Assembly: GCA_019009955.1 (NCBI GenBank)
Contig: CM032228.1
Location: 70,450,501-70,514,500 of the forward strand
DNA: 64,000 nucleotides
Direction of reading: 5' to 3'
DNA from: Riptortus pedestris
Lineage: Eukaryota; Arthropoda; Insecta; Hemiptera; Alydidae
Of the stretch, positions 32,536 through 43,481 are shown piece by piece. Numbering within the stretch: position 1 is the stretch's first letter; every line of letters begins with the position of its first letter. A program made the translations under genes and the position numbers. The notes below the pieces were generated by a model that saw nothing but the letters and a program-made list of their open reading frames with translations, searched no databases and had not been told where the DNA came from.

Positions 32536-32971
32536 TCAGGTACCTCCTACATTTCCTCACTATTATTAGTATGAGGTGGTTCATTTATTGTTTTTTATAT
32601 GTCTTTTGCATTACAGTTCCTCTGGTGTGCTTTTCATGGTTTCCCACCCACTGTGATACGGTTTCCTATCTGTATTTTGTGTTGTTTTTTAATTTTATTT
32701 ATAGTTTTAAGTTTTTGGCATACACTTCGTTTTTAACTTCTTTAAGTTTTATTAGTGGACTATTTATTATATTTTCTATTGTTTTTATTCTTAATTTTTG
32801 TGTTTGGTTTTTGTGGCTGTTTTTTTTTTACTTTTGGCCATGCTATGATTGTTAAATTGACTCAAGGTTTTGTTTGTCAGCAGGCACTGACGATGGAGCG
32901 CTGACTCCGAAAGTGCACTCTGCATAATATTAAAAAACAGTAGAGGACAAGGCCTTTTTATTGATCCTTAT
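32472..32971 (+). repeat. Right arm of Penelope inverted repeat
   Basis: 3' coding end, untranslated region (TCCCACCCACTGTGATAC), hammerhead and terminal GGCCTTTTTATTGATCCTTAT. Confidence 0.9.
32883..32924 (+). ncRNA. Hammerhead ribozyme (minimal type I) in Penelope-like terminus
   Basis: Conserved core in order: stem I strand GCA (32884-32886), CTGACGA (32887-32893), stem II GGAG/CTCC (32895-32898 and 32905-32908) and GAAA (32909-32912). A short stem III GT-GC-AC follows, then TC with predicted cleavage after 32920 and TGC closing stem I. A further TTGTC/GACAA pairing can extend stem I. It sits in a Penelope-like terminal repeat, where such ribozymes are known. Probably self-cleaves the transcript at the repeat boundary. 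Confidence 0.78.
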
Positions 32972-33179
32972 AAATTAGTTCCTCTACGATCCAACATATT
33001 CCAGAGATAAAACAATTGAATTATATATATTTGAATTTATTATAAATTATAAATTGAGAGATGATCAATTATAGATTTCTCATTTACTATACTCCATTAG
33101 AGATAATCGATATAATTTTATTTCATTACGTATTGATATAAAACAGCTGATTTGGCCCTCCACGATTTTTAAGCCATTC

Positions 33180-33330
33180 TCCGACTGCCATAGTAAGTGG
33201 AAGATCCTATAGAAAGATGTAGCCGTTAGTTAAGTTGCCGTTTTGTAGTAGAATTTCTCCTGACGAGGTGTCATATGGAAGCGAAGCTAGGAGAGAAATA
33301 AAAATGATTTTAAAATAATCATTTGAATTA
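33180..33330 (-). pseudogene. Penelope-like fragment, third family
   Basis: Minus translation KIIFISLLASLPYDTSSGEILL then NGNLTNG matches the linker before the GIY-YIG domain in 49065-49290 (KIIFISLPNSRPY, SSEVLLHKGNNLKNG). Only about 40 residues remain. Confidence 0.55.
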
Positions 33331-33830
33331 TTATTTATATTGTTGACCTTTCGCCATATAATAAAGCGAAGTTAAATAGGTCATATTTTCACTCACACAT
33401 GCAAATAGGTCTCATTTCACACATGCAAATATGCATAATTGTGTATTCATGAACAGAGTAAAAAATGAAAAAAACAACAAAAGCAATGAAAATGCATAAC
33501 TCATTAATAATGGATAAATGAGTAATTCCTGATAATTAGGAATGAATGAATTAATATGGTTGATTATTTTACACATCAGTAATTTATGTAATTTTAATTT
33601 ATTACTAACGAATGATTGAATATTTAATGGGATAGGAATTGAGGCCCATTTTGGAGAATTATACGAGAATATTAATGACCAATATCACTGCTAATTAAGT
33701 TATGTGCATTACGTAGTTTTTATTAATTAGGAAATATTCTCCGAAACATGGGAATTAATGTATGTTTATTTATAATGCTTATTTCAATGGAAAGTTTCAT
33801 TTTTGGCTCCATTTAATTTAAAACATTTTC
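33331..33830. other. Unassigned AT-rich sequence
   Basis: A 14-bp direct repeat CACACATGCAAATA near 33402 and 33419. No gene. Confidence 0.4.
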
Positions 33831-33930
33831 TCACGCTGGGGCTGCATAAATTAATCAGATTTTCCATGTGTTGGATTTGAACGCTGATGATATCATCTCT
33901 AATTTTATTGTCTATTTAATACGAAATAAG
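33831..33930 (+). mobile_element. DE 5' terminal fragment
   Basis: CTCACGCTGGGGCTGCATAAATTAATCAGATTTTCCATGTG, then decayed variant-subfamily sequence. Confidence 0.55.
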
Positions 33931-34252
33931 GAATCTAAATAAACACTCTTGGAAGTTTAACCTGGGCATGAGATGTTTCGTAATAAATAAAGTTAGTTGC
34001 CTTTGGTGAAAATAGATTAAGAAGTAGTGGGAGTTGAGTGAAATCTGTATAAATCAACAATTGTAGAACTTCCATAAAAAGAATCATTTCCCAAACACAA
34101 ATTTTTTTAAATATTTTTCCATTCCCTTCTCCATGTCTGATTACGATCACAAACATATTTTATTATTATTCTTATCTGAGTATTTTAAATATCTTGTATG
34201 TTATCAATCAAATAAAAATAAACGTAACTCGAATGTATAATATTGCTTTAAC
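33931..34252. other. Unassigned sequence
   Basis: No gene or repeat recognised. Confidence 0.35.
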
Positions 34253-34585
34253 TCACATTGAAGGACTATCCACATCGTAAAGGTCTAAAGAAAACTATAC
34301 ATTTGGCGTATTTAAGATCGGAATTGGAAATATCGTATTATCTTACATATATTGGCTCGTTAAAATAGAATTAACGCCAAAAGAAAATAAATTAATATGA
34401 GTCTGTTAAGTTTAGAACATTTCCCTTGAGAGTAAATTTTTAAAACTCGATATTTAAACGTTTCACGCAAAGAGAGAGATCAGGTAAAAGGAGTGAGTTT
34501 TAATTAAGGATGAAAACTAAAAAAATCCGAGTATCTCCGTTAATATTCTTGATAAAGAAAGTGTGTATATAATAAAAATAGGAAA
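34253..34585 (+). repeat. Direct repeat A flanking a piggyBac remnant (about 330 bp)
   Basis: TCACATTGAAGGACTATCC through TTGATAAAGAAAGTGTGTATAT. It matches 35562-35886 closely with scattered substitutions. It is preceded by TTAA. Confidence 0.92.
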
Positions 34586-34607
34586 TACAATATAAAAAAA
34601 AAAAATT

Positions 34608-34775
34608 TGTTACTCATTTCTCATCACACTGTTCGCAAATTTTTATCTGGTGCTCACCACAAATTGGTTTTCCACACTTACAAAATGTTCACGTGTGATG
34701 TCTCAAGCTTGACGGGCAGTAGGCGCAGTACTTTCTGGCTGCATTACAAGTGGATGCTGCATTTTTTCCTGCTAT
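34608..34775 (-). pseudogene. piggyBac C-terminal cysteine-rich domain
   Basis: Minus translation has CNAARKYCAYCPSS, a stop, then TFCKCGKPICGEHQIKICEQC. The spacing CxxC...CxxC...CxxH...CxxC is that of the piggyBac cysteine-rich domain, which binds the terminal repeat. The in-frame stop shows that it is inactive. Confidence 0.8.
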
Positions 34776-34874
34776 TTGTACATTCTCTCTCCTGAGTAGT
34801 CGATTTGAAGCTCTCGACTGTTTGGCTTGATTCAGAGAAAGAGACTGTGTGCCATTCAAAATTATTACGTCCTT

Positions 34875-35195
34875 TCAAAGTAGGCCCCTCTGGAATAAGA
34901 TGTCATTACCAGGGCATGTCGATTCATTTATAGATTTGTTGAGTGTTTTTCGTTTCTTTTTAGGATTGGACTTGTCATGCTTTTCAATTTGCCGAACGTC
35001 TTGAAGTAGAATTTCTTCTACGTCGTCCTCTGGTGGTAAATAGTAGGGATCGAGATAGCTATCGTCCGAATTTATGATTTTTTCTATCATAGCTTCTTCG
35101 CCTTCATCTGAGCTCTCGTCTAATTCGGAATCACGAATTGTCTCCATTATTAAGGCTAACACTTCTTGAGGGTCCCTGTAGATTTTGTCTGTCAT
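34875..35195 (-). CDS. piggyBac N-terminal acidic region (106 aa, partial)
   Basis: The open frame starts about 360 bp inside the element end, where a piggyBac ORF is expected. It is very acidic (ELDESSDEGEEAMIE, then DDVEEI) with a lysine patch NPKKKRKTL. Low-complexity acidic N-termini precede the DDD catalytic domain in this family. Here the domain is absent and the frame ends after GNDILFQRGLL. It is therefore a deletion remnant. Confidence 0.65.
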   Translation of the reverse strand: MTDKIYRDPQEVLALIMETIRDSELDESSDEGEEAMIEKIINSDDSYLDPYYLPPEDDVEEILLQDVRQIEKHDKSNPKKKRKTLNKSINESTCPGNDILFQRGLL

Positions 35196-35561
35196 TTCTT
35201 GCGAGGCCTACAAAAAAAAGAAAAAGGTGAAAAAAAAAATGAGCGCGAAAAACTAGCGATGCGAAAAAAATACTCATATATATATATATACGTATATTGC
35301 TAGGGATGCGAAGAAAATACTCCTATACATTTACGTATATTACTAGCGATGCGAAAAAATGACTCACCTAGTTTAGAAGGGCGGGTTCTCAGCGGATGCT
35401 CACGCGTCAGATTTCCTTGAGACACTACCAGCTTACTTGCCCTTAAACAAGCTAGGAATAGATGGGGGGTGGAGGAAATGAGTCATCCACCAGTGGCCTG
35501 AACCATCCTGTTCACCCCCCTCGGAGTAAAATTTACGCATTGCTAGTGTTCTAGGGTTAAG

Positions 35562-35886
35562 TCACATTGAAGGACTATCCACATCGTAAAGGTCTGAAGA
35601 AAACTATAAAGATGGCGTATTTAAGATCGGAATTGAAAATATCGTATTATCATACATATATTGGCTCGTTAAAATAAAACTAACGCCAAAAGAAAATGAA
35701 TTAATATAAGTCTGTTAAGTTTAGAACATTTCCCTTGAGAGTAAATTTTTAAAACTCGATATTTAAACGTTTCACGCAAAAAGAGAGATCAGGTAAAAGG
35801 AGTGAGTTTTAATTAAGGATGAAAACTAAAAAAATCCGAGTATCAAGTAGTATAATATTCTTGATAAAGAAAGTATGTATATAATA
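35562..35886 (+). repeat. Direct repeat B, right of the piggyBac remnant
   Basis: Partner of 34253-34585. It begins immediately after the TTAA that borders the piggyBac end, whereas repeat A has TTAA with no insertion. Confidence 0.92.
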
Positions 35887-36052
35887 GCATTTAAAGGTAA
35901 AGGAGTACTTCAAATTTTCGAAATTCCTGCTAAATCTCTCCTCCTTGTGGTCCCATTTTTTCCATTAACTGATTTTTCTTTTTGCATGAAACGATTAAAT
36001 ATCGAGTTTGTTAACGACCAAACAAAAATTGCGCCAGCTAGAGCGTTTACAG

Positions 36053-36114
<62 letters not shown>

Positions 36115-36233
36115 GAACGGACCTCATTTTCGTCGTCTCGTGAGTAGTATCGATGGATATTTAAGGGAATTTTTCGGAACTCAATGAGTACAACCTCAAT
36201 AGCTGTTTCCCTATAAGTGAAATCTGTTAAAAA
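35887..36233 (+). mobile_element. DE 3' part
   Basis: TTTTTGCATGAAACGATTAAATATCGAG, TA tract 36057-36109, GAACGGACCTCATTTTCGTC and an ATAAGTGAAATCTGTTAAAA end. Direct repeat B runs into it. Confidence 0.8.
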
Positions 36234-36772
36234 ATCAAATATTCAAATAACGTATTATTTATTGGTTTTTTAATTTACTTAGCAAAACGGCAGTCACCTT
36301 GTTCGCGTAGAACGTTAATAAAATCCATAGTCACATAGATAATATTAGAGCTAGGCGACCCAATTCATTTCACAAATTGGATACATCCCACTCATAAACA
36401 ACCTTTATTAAAGATTCGTGGCGTGGGCCATCCGACTGGTCGCCCAATATATACTGGCGGCAAAGAGGACAGTTTGGATGGTTGTAAACAAAACAACAAA
36501 TTGACATTCTCGTTTATTGACTATGACAGGATTGCACGAGTTAATAGGAGGTTTCCGGTCAAATAGAAGTTGTTATATATGAAGGAGCTTGCAACAATTT
36601 ACTCAAATATATAACGTAAATTTTGACGATTCTATTAATAAAGACCATTTTGAAAATACGTTGAGGACTGTTTCCCAGATATTAAATTAAATACGCAGCA
36701 TTACATTCAGTATTTATCTAGAACTGCAGTAATTAGTAGTTCCGAGTATTTTATACTACCTGAAAGATTAAA
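36234..36772. other. Unassigned sequence
   Basis: No recognisable gene or repeat. Confidence 0.35.
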
Positions 36773-37768
36773 AAGTCCGTCACGCAGGGGTTGCGAAAAC
36801 TAAGCAGATTTCCCTCGTGAAGTTTAGTAATAGATAAATCTACATACTGGTAACACAACACCATCGTGAATAAATATAAACGGAAATAAGAAATGGTCCA
36901 TCCAATTTCAATAACCTGCCGACAGGAAGCGTTAGGTTAGAATTGTAAATAAACGGGTCTGCCCTCCTCACACCGGAAAGAAAAACTATTACTGAAATAT
37001 ATCAGAATATAACATATTAATTTTATTGAGAACTATTTACTATATCTAGCACTTGTAATTAATAATGAGTCAGAATAATTGTTATCCCTATCAATCAAAT
37101 TTTAGTAGTCGAAAACCTTAAGACGGGGGGGGGGCGTCACCAGGACATATTTGCATGTATTCTCGTATAATAAAGGTCTCTTGAATACAATGTTTGGTAT
37201 TTAAACTTGGAATAATGTGATTTATTATGTAGCAGAGTATTGTTTATGTAACATGAGGAGAAGTGGCGGTTTGCTGGTAGCTGAAAACTGAAAAATACCA
37301 ATATCTCGGTTAATATTCAAGATAGTGAATTAATGTATATAACAATATTTATAGTAAATTTAATTTACAATAAGATTGGTTTTATACAAGTTTTCGATCC
37401 GACCTATAGTAACGGAGATATTTCGAATTTTCGAAAATCCTTCCCTCTAAACCCCCCCTCCCCCTGGACCGATTTCAGCCGTTAACGAACTTGATCTTTT
37501 CTTTTTTACATAAAACGACTAAATACCGAGTTTGGTAACGATTAAACAATAATTGCGGACCGCTAGAGCGGTAACAGACAAAATATATATATATATATAT
37601 ATAATATATATATATATCTATATATATATATATATATATATACAGTTTTGAACGGACCTCATTTTCGTCATCTCCTGGGTAGGATCGATGGACATTTGAA
37701 GAAAAATTTCGAAAATCGCGTCATGAGTACAACCTAAATAGCTGATTTCCCTTAAGGGAAATCTGCTA
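36773..37768 (+). mobile_element. DE family, complete long-form copy
   Basis: Begins AAGTCCGTCACGCAGGGGTTGCG and ends CTTAAGGGAAATCTGCTAAAA. The long form has an extra block of roughly 350 bp between the start and the common part (TTTTATTGAGAACTATTTACTA, GTCACCAGGACATATTTGCATG). The same block is seen reversed at 40575-41365 and 46537-47412. TA tract at 37581-37640. Confidence 0.88.
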
Positions 37769-38003
37769 AAAAATCTTCCACGCTCGTAACTTAAACAGAG
37801 TTCACTCACTTGAATGATACACTTGTTATCTCATCTCACTATTTCCATATCAGTATTTTTTTACTGTAGTGAGGAGGCTATGTAAACGGAAATTGAAAAG
37901 TAACTCAGTTACTTAAAGTAAAAATCAAAGATTAAAAGTGAGAATTTACTGGTGTCCAAAAACTTGAAAATGGAAATAATACGCCTAATCTTCAAGATAA
38001 TAA

Positions 38004-38496
38004 AAAAGTCCGTCAGGCAGGGGCTGCGTTAACTAAGCAGATTTCCCTCGTGCATCATGTATTTATCTCAAAACGTATAAGTTCAATGGGAACAATATTT
38101 GGTATTTGTAGGCTTCAAATAAAGTGTTTCATAATGTAATAACTTATTGTTAATATGAAATAAGTAGGAGTGCAGATTTACTGAAGATCGAAAACTTCAA
38201 AAGGCAATATATAGGTTAATAATTAAGCAATTGGAAAAACGTATATAACATTACATTTGGAATAAGATTAATTATATACAATTTTTCGTACCAATCCATA
38301 AGAACGGAGATATTTCGACTTGTTCTTTTTTACATAGGAAGTTTAAATATCGAGTTTTTTAACGATCTGGCAAAAATTAAGACCGCTAGAGCAATAACTG
38401 ACAAATTTTTGCGTGAACGGATCTCATTTCCGTTATATCCTGGGGAGGATCGATTGGCATTTGAAGAACTTTTTCAAAAATCCTAAGGGAAATGTG
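38004..38496 (+). mobile_element. DE copy without TA tract
   Basis: AAGTCCGTCAGGCAGGGGCTGCG to CCTAAGGGAAATGTGCTAAAAA. The central microsatellite is absent: CTGACAAATTTTTGCGTGAACGG. Confidence 0.85.
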
Positions 38497-38866
38497 CTAA
38501 AAATGTTTAGAAGAAAATATAATGTCCAACAAGATTGGTTCTATTGCATTTTTCGATCAGACACGTAATATCTGAGGTATGTCCAAGTATTGAATCCCCC
38601 TCTAAACCCCTGCCCACCCCCTCCTATTCCTGGTCTAATTTAAGCCTTTAATGAATATGATTTTCAGTGTTAAAACACTAAGTATGGTATAGTATATATT
38701 GAGTATTATATAGATTTAATAAAAATTTTCGGGTCATCATCATCTTGATGACGTAATCGTAGAACGTATTAGCAAGTATCTCACACAATAAATGTCAGTG
38801 GGAAACAATATTAGCTTGATAATAGAATAAGATCTTTCATGATATACTTACTAATTGTTAATGTAC

Positions 38867-39432
38867 TGTTACATTTATTACGAAATCAGTAATAAACGTC
38901 GTTTATTATAGTTCTTTTGAATTGCAAAGTTAAACCCACTCAAGCTTCACAGTTTTTATCTCTGGGCAATTTATTTAACAATGCACTACACACTTGGTTA
39001 ATTACTACTCACAGTATGCACTGATAGCTTCACTGTTCTTCAGATTACACAGTCCAATAATTCACTCACGATCACTGAATTTCACAAAAACGCGACACTG
39101 CACTGTCCTTTACTTCGCGAAGTTAACGCACTGCACTGTCTTAAACACTGTTCTTTACAGACACACGGCTGTACACTGTTCATCACATAAAACACTTTAC
39201 CGCACTGCACTAAGTCGCATTGTTGCACTGAACGCACTGATGATCACTTGAAGACAGGTGAGAACAAACTAACTAACTCGGGTCGGCCAGGGTCCCTTAT
39301 ATAGATTGGAGGCAAAACATCAAAGGGAAGGCCGAGACACGTCCAGGCATGTCGGCCCCTTTGATCTACTTCGTACTTCCCAAATACGTGACTATCTCTG
39401 CTTAATTTTTCATGTACTTAATTTTCGCAACA
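38867..39432 (-). mobile_element. Solo LTR, Gypsy-like (566 bp)
   Basis: The edges are TGTTACA...GCAACA, flanked by 4-bp duplications GTAC (38863-38866 and 39433-39436). A 4-bp duplication is typical of Gypsy-type integrases. On the minus strand a TATA box (CTATATAAGGG) lies near 39302, followed by a CAGTG-rich leader. AATAAA signals lie near the far end. No internal region remains, as expected after LTR-LTR recombination. Confidence 0.88.
39296..39306 (-). promoter_or_regulatory. TATA box of the solo LTR
   Basis: CTATATAAGGG on the minus strand, inside an LTR with defined ends. Upstream lies an interrupted palindrome (ATCAAAGG / CCTTTGAT and GGCCGA / TCGGCC, 39319-39365) that could bind a dimeric factor. 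Confidence 0.6.
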
Positions 39433-39904
39433 GTACGATATCCAAAAGGGGATTTACTAAAGCCTGAAAACAAATAAGTACAAATACTAGCTTCATATTG
39501 TAGATACGAAAATAATGTATGAAGAACAATCATAGAGAGTTAATTTTACAAATGAATCGGTCATATAACATGTTTTTATCCAAATCATAATAACAGACTT
39601 ATTTTAAATTTTCTATTCCCTCTTCTAAATCTTCTTCCCTAGCCGTTAACGAACTGGATCTTCAGCTTTACATAAAACTTTTAATTATCGACTTTGGTAA
39701 CAATTAAATATTGGGAATTATATTTAGTTTTAAACGAAGGGGACATTTGATGAAATAATTTGAAAATGGAGCCAAGAGAACAACCTCAATAGCGGATAAT
39801 AAATGAAGTCTGCTAGTAGTGTACTAAATATATCATAGGGTTCCATTAATTCATATTTGTTAAAGCTTTTGTCTTAAATACACTTCGTAAAGTCGTAAGC
39901 TCCT

Positions 39905-40045
39905 TTCTCTCATGGGCAGTAGGAATTTATTTAGTGACGATCTTACTAATGCTTAGTCCCACCCTGGATAGAAAAGCGTGGTAATCTGTTGATAACCCTT
40001 CCCGATTAGTTAAAATAGCCTAAAATTAACCTTAATAAACAAAAA
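39905..40045 (+). mobile_element. SINE copy, 5'-truncated
   Basis: TAGGAATTTATTTAGTGACG, CCCACCCTGGATAGAAAAGCG and GATAACCCTTCCCGATTAG. Confidence 0.75.
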
Positions 40046-40574
40046 ATACATATTATTACTTATGACTTAAAAGTTTACCTCTTCTCTACGCCTCTACTTC
40101 TGATAGATTTAGTCTTTTAACGAACGTGACCTTTAGTTTCAATAGGTATATTTTCTCTCTGAGGCGCTACTTATTTTCTAGCGCGAAGAATTTTAGGTCT
40201 TCATCGAACTCAATATTTAAGGATTGAAATTAAAACCTAAGTTCAATTTCTATAATGACTAAAGTTAGAACTAGAGTCAAGTAGTAGAGACGGGTTATAA
40301 TAGAAATATTTGTGTAATTAGTCCAGAATAAAAAACTGTTTAGTAATTATTCTGTTGATAAAGCAATACTCTATGCTTGTTAATATATTTCTCTTACAAT
40401 TGTTCATTTTGCTCTAAGTATAATGTTTAGAGATTTGTTTGTATTTTTACGTTAACTTGCAATTGCCAGATGCTTATTTTACAATGTACAGCAATTTTAA
40501 TTATTAATACACAAATTATAAAGGTTCTAAATGAATATTCTGTAATAGACATACACCTAACACAATTAAATATC
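40046..40574. other. Unassigned sequence
   Basis: No recognisable gene or repeat. Confidence 0.35.
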
Positions 40575-41365
40575 AGCAAAAATATATATATATATATATA
40601 TATATAAATATATTTATTTGTCTGTTACCGCTCTAGGTCGCAATTATTGTTTAATCGTTACCACCCTTTATATAATCCATCTGTATAAAAAAAGATCAAG
40701 TTCGTTAATAGCTGAAATCACCAAATTTATGAAAACTCGAAATATCTCCATTAGTATTAGTCGGATAAAAAAACAAAAAGATAGAATCAATCTTATAAAA
40801 AATTAAATGTACTATTAATATTGTATTCCCTATACAATAAATATTGTATTCCTTTAAATATATATGTATTCCTTATCTTGAATATTAACCGAGAAATTTG
40901 CATTCTAAACAATACTCGCTTACATAATAAACCACATCATTGGAAGCTTAAATACCAAATATTGTTTTCAAGAGACATTTATTATACGAGATACATGCAA
41001 ATATGTTCTGGTGACCCCCGCCCCTTCTTAACTTTTTGGACTACTTAAATTAGATTGATTGAGATAAAAATTATTCGGATTCGTTATAAATTACTCTACT
41101 AGATATAGTAAATAGTTTTCAATCAAACTAATAAGTTATATTCAGATATAATACAGTAATTGTTTTTCTTTCCGGTAAGAAGTTGGCAGAACTGTTAGTA
41201 TACATTTCAGATGCTTTCCGTCGGGAGGTTTTCTTATTATCGTTTGTATTTATTCACTTACTATTCACAGTGGTGTTGTGTTACCGGTATGTAGATTTAT
41301 CTATTGTTAAACTTCACGTGGGGAATCTACTAGGTTTACGCAGCCCCTGCGTGACCGATTTTTCA
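40575..41365 (-). mobile_element. DE long-form copy, 3'-truncated
   Basis: TA tract 40577-40606, then reverse DE with the long-form block (GTGACCCCCGCCCCTTC, AGATATAGTAAATAGTTTTC, CCGGTAAGAAGTTGGC). Ends ACGTGGGGAATCTACTAGG, then GCAGCCCCTGCGTGACCG. Confidence 0.85.
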
Positions 41366-41372
41366 GATGCCA

Positions 41373-41545
41373 CTCACGTTAGCCATGTGAGTTAAGTAGT
41401 TAGTCTTCTGACTTGATCACCTAGAGCCAAGAGTTCGATCCTTATTCCCGTCCTGGCTAGAAAATATAGATAGCCTGAAGATAAACAGTCGCAATTAGCC
41501 TGAGTAGGAAAAAACGGATGCTAATAAATAACATTAGAAAAAATA
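41373..41545 (+). mobile_element. SINE copy
   Basis: GCCATGTGAGTTAAGTAG, AGAGTTCGATCC, GTCCTGGCTAGAAAATATAG and AATTAGCCTGAGTAGG with a TAATAAATAA tail. Confidence 0.75.
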
Positions 41546-42204
41546 AATAACCAAAATCATATGAAAGTCATAGTTTGGTTGGGGACGATACAAATCCATG
41601 ATATATTGGGATTGAGCTCAGAAGATTGTCATGGGAAGAGTAAACTAAAACCGAAACACATTTGATATTCCGTATGACGGGACACCATGATAACTTAGTG
41701 TTAACAAAACATGAAATGTGTAGACTATACGAAAGTACTTTTCTAAGTCTATTACACAAGCGAGGCTGATTGGGAGAGGCACTGATAGGAGGACTATATC
41801 CATGACAATACGACTTCCAGCCAAGCCGGGAACTTTTTCCGTCAACTTAGAAACGAGCAAAAAACGTTGCCTCCAGTCCGTCAATACTTTACTCCAACCT
41901 ACTTCTTTAGCTTGCACAAACTTGGCTCCGGTTTTTCTAGGAAACTTCACTATCGGTCTTTTAGAACATTATTTAACTTCACCAGACCATGTTCGTTCAG
42001 AACTTCATTCGTCCTAAAGTTCACCTACTATGTAACGATTTTTCTATCAAAACAGTTGCTTGTAACTTTTTCAACCACTGAACAAAGTTGGTCTTTATCT
42101 ATAGTTGATAATAATGAAATTCAAAGGAATATTAGAACGGTGAGAATAAAATGTACACCAAAGATCCATATAAATAAATCTCAAAGGAATATCTGAAAGT
42201 TTCT
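41546..42204. other. Unassigned sequence upstream of a non-LTR tail
   Basis: Overlapping frames of 60-110 codons occur on both strands with no recognisable domain. It may be further, decayed parts of the non-LTR element that follows. Confidence 0.4.
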
Positions 42205-42960
42205 TTGAATTTGGAGGAGATATTTTGTTTTCCAAGACATTTGAGATTCTCTCTCGTACCACTCTCATACATTAAAAAAGACTTACGTACCGACACAATA
42301 CATAAGTGGAACAGAGAATGGACGACATGTAACAAATCTTACAGCTTACATCAATACATACAAAATATAACTCACAACAACTACAACACAATTAAGAGTC
42401 ACCATCTCAAATGTACACAATTTCTAACGGAACATGGACAGACAGGGCATTATTTTACAAGATTTAAAATTCAAGACAATGAAAAATGTACTTGCGACAT
42501 ACAGACCACACAAACGTTTTTACATAAACTTTATTACTGTTCAACATTTAATCAAAATAGATAAAATTTAATAATGAACAAAATTTTAAAAGGAGATAAC
42601 TGGCCAGAACCACCTCATATTATATTTAACAAATATAATAAAGAACTTATAAAGTTTATCAAAAGTATAGATATGGATGTAGCAAAAATACATAAGAATG
42701 TAAAGTTGATTGTGAGGAATGGGAATTATAATTCAATAATTTACCTTACATAGACTCGCAAATTAAACATCGGTTGAGTTTAACTTTAATTGATTTGTTT
42801 TTTGTTCTTATTTTATTTATTTTCTCATTTCATTTATTCATTTTATTTGTAATTATCTTACTTATTTTAATATTTTATTTCTTTATTTTTTTAATATTAT
42901 ATTTGAGTAGATAGTTGATTAATGTGTATATATTGTAAAATAAAAATGTATTTAAACATA
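42205..42960 (+). pseudogene. Non-LTR retrotransposon C-terminal tail
   Basis: The 119-codon frame 42205-42564 contains HKWNREWTTCNKSYSLHQYI, then CTQFLTEHGQTGHYFTRFKI and KCTCDIQTTQTFLHKLYYC. This is the HHC-type zinc-knuckle region at the end of I/R1-like reverse transcriptase ORFs. After its stop, another frame continues (NWPEPPHIIFNKY). T-rich untranslated sequence follows to about 42960. Sequence differs from the 51.9-kb element, so it is a second family. Confidence 0.75.
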
Positions 42961-43424
42961 ATCATACGTGTAATATGCCAAGTGGCAATGGAACATGTAT
43001 TCAAATAAATAACTCCTCATATGGTTACTATGAGGAGAAAAAAAAAAAGACGTTTGAGATCTTCCCTCCCTGTCTAAATTATCACTTACAACATGTCAGT
43101 GGGGCAAGACTGGAGGGTAGATAAAAGTTGTAGTCTACATACTCATACTGGCTAATAGCCTATTGTTAGTCAGCTTATGCAGGCTACAGGCTACCGAGGG
43201 GTGGCTATCTAACAATTCTGGACTTGAATCGAATTTCTCAAATCATGTCTCTCCTACCCTAATGCCTCCTGCCCCTGGGGAGTACCCTAATGTAAACAGA
43301 GGTACAACAGTAATAGTTTGTAAATATTTGTAGTCTCTCCCTGAAGAAGAGAAAATAAATATTCTCGAATTATTGGAATGAACTAAGATTTTTTCACCAA
43401 CACTGACCAAAACTCCAAAAAACA
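42961..43424. other. Unassigned sequence
   Basis: No gene. CTCCTCATATGGTTACTATGAGGAG at 43013-43037 is a short palindrome. Confidence 0.4.
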
Positions 43425-43430
43425 ACAACA

Positions 43431-43481
<51 letters not shown>

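Larger units (their letters stand above)
31237..32971. mobile_element. Penelope-like element arranged as a long inverted repeat
   Basis: Left arm 31237-31728 is the reverse complement of right arm 32472-32971. The right arm is a plus-strand 3' end: C-terminal coding, untranslated region, terminal hammerhead repeat. The middle (31737-32471) holds plus-strand upstream coding sequence into which a complete DE copy inserted. Two elements or a partial copy joined head to head would give this. Confidence 0.88.
34590..35556 (-). mobile_element. piggyBac-type element, internally deleted, one end intact
   Basis: The right end reads inward CCCTAGAACACTAGCAATG and is followed by TTAA (35557-35560), as expected for piggyBac. 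Minus-strand remnants are an acidic N-terminal ORF and a cysteine-rich C-terminus. The catalytic middle is deleted and no left terminal repeat was found. Confidence 0.85.
38505..39812 (+). mobile_element. DE copy split by a solo LTR
   Basis: Parts 38505-38866 and 39433-39812 join into one forward DE when the LTR is removed. The junction lies in the block TTGTTAAT...GGGGATTTACTAAAG. The end is degraded (GATAATAAATGAAGTCTGCTAG). Confidence 0.65.

Noticed and set aside
33250..33315. Hammerhead-like core (CTGACGAGG...GCGAAG) on the plus strand, with a similar one near 49213
   Set aside because: The same bases encode a conserved Penelope-like linker on the minus strand in both places, GAAA reads GAAG/GAAT, and stem I is not kept between copies.
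34253..35886. LTR pair of a retrotransposon
   Set aside because: The repeats do not start/end TG...CA, the interior is a piggyBac with its own TTAA border, and there is no PBS or PPT.
43013..43037. Palindrome CTCCTCATATGG...CTATGAGGAG as a regulatory operator
   Set aside because: It lies at the end of a non-LTR tail in non-genic DNA with no evidence of use.
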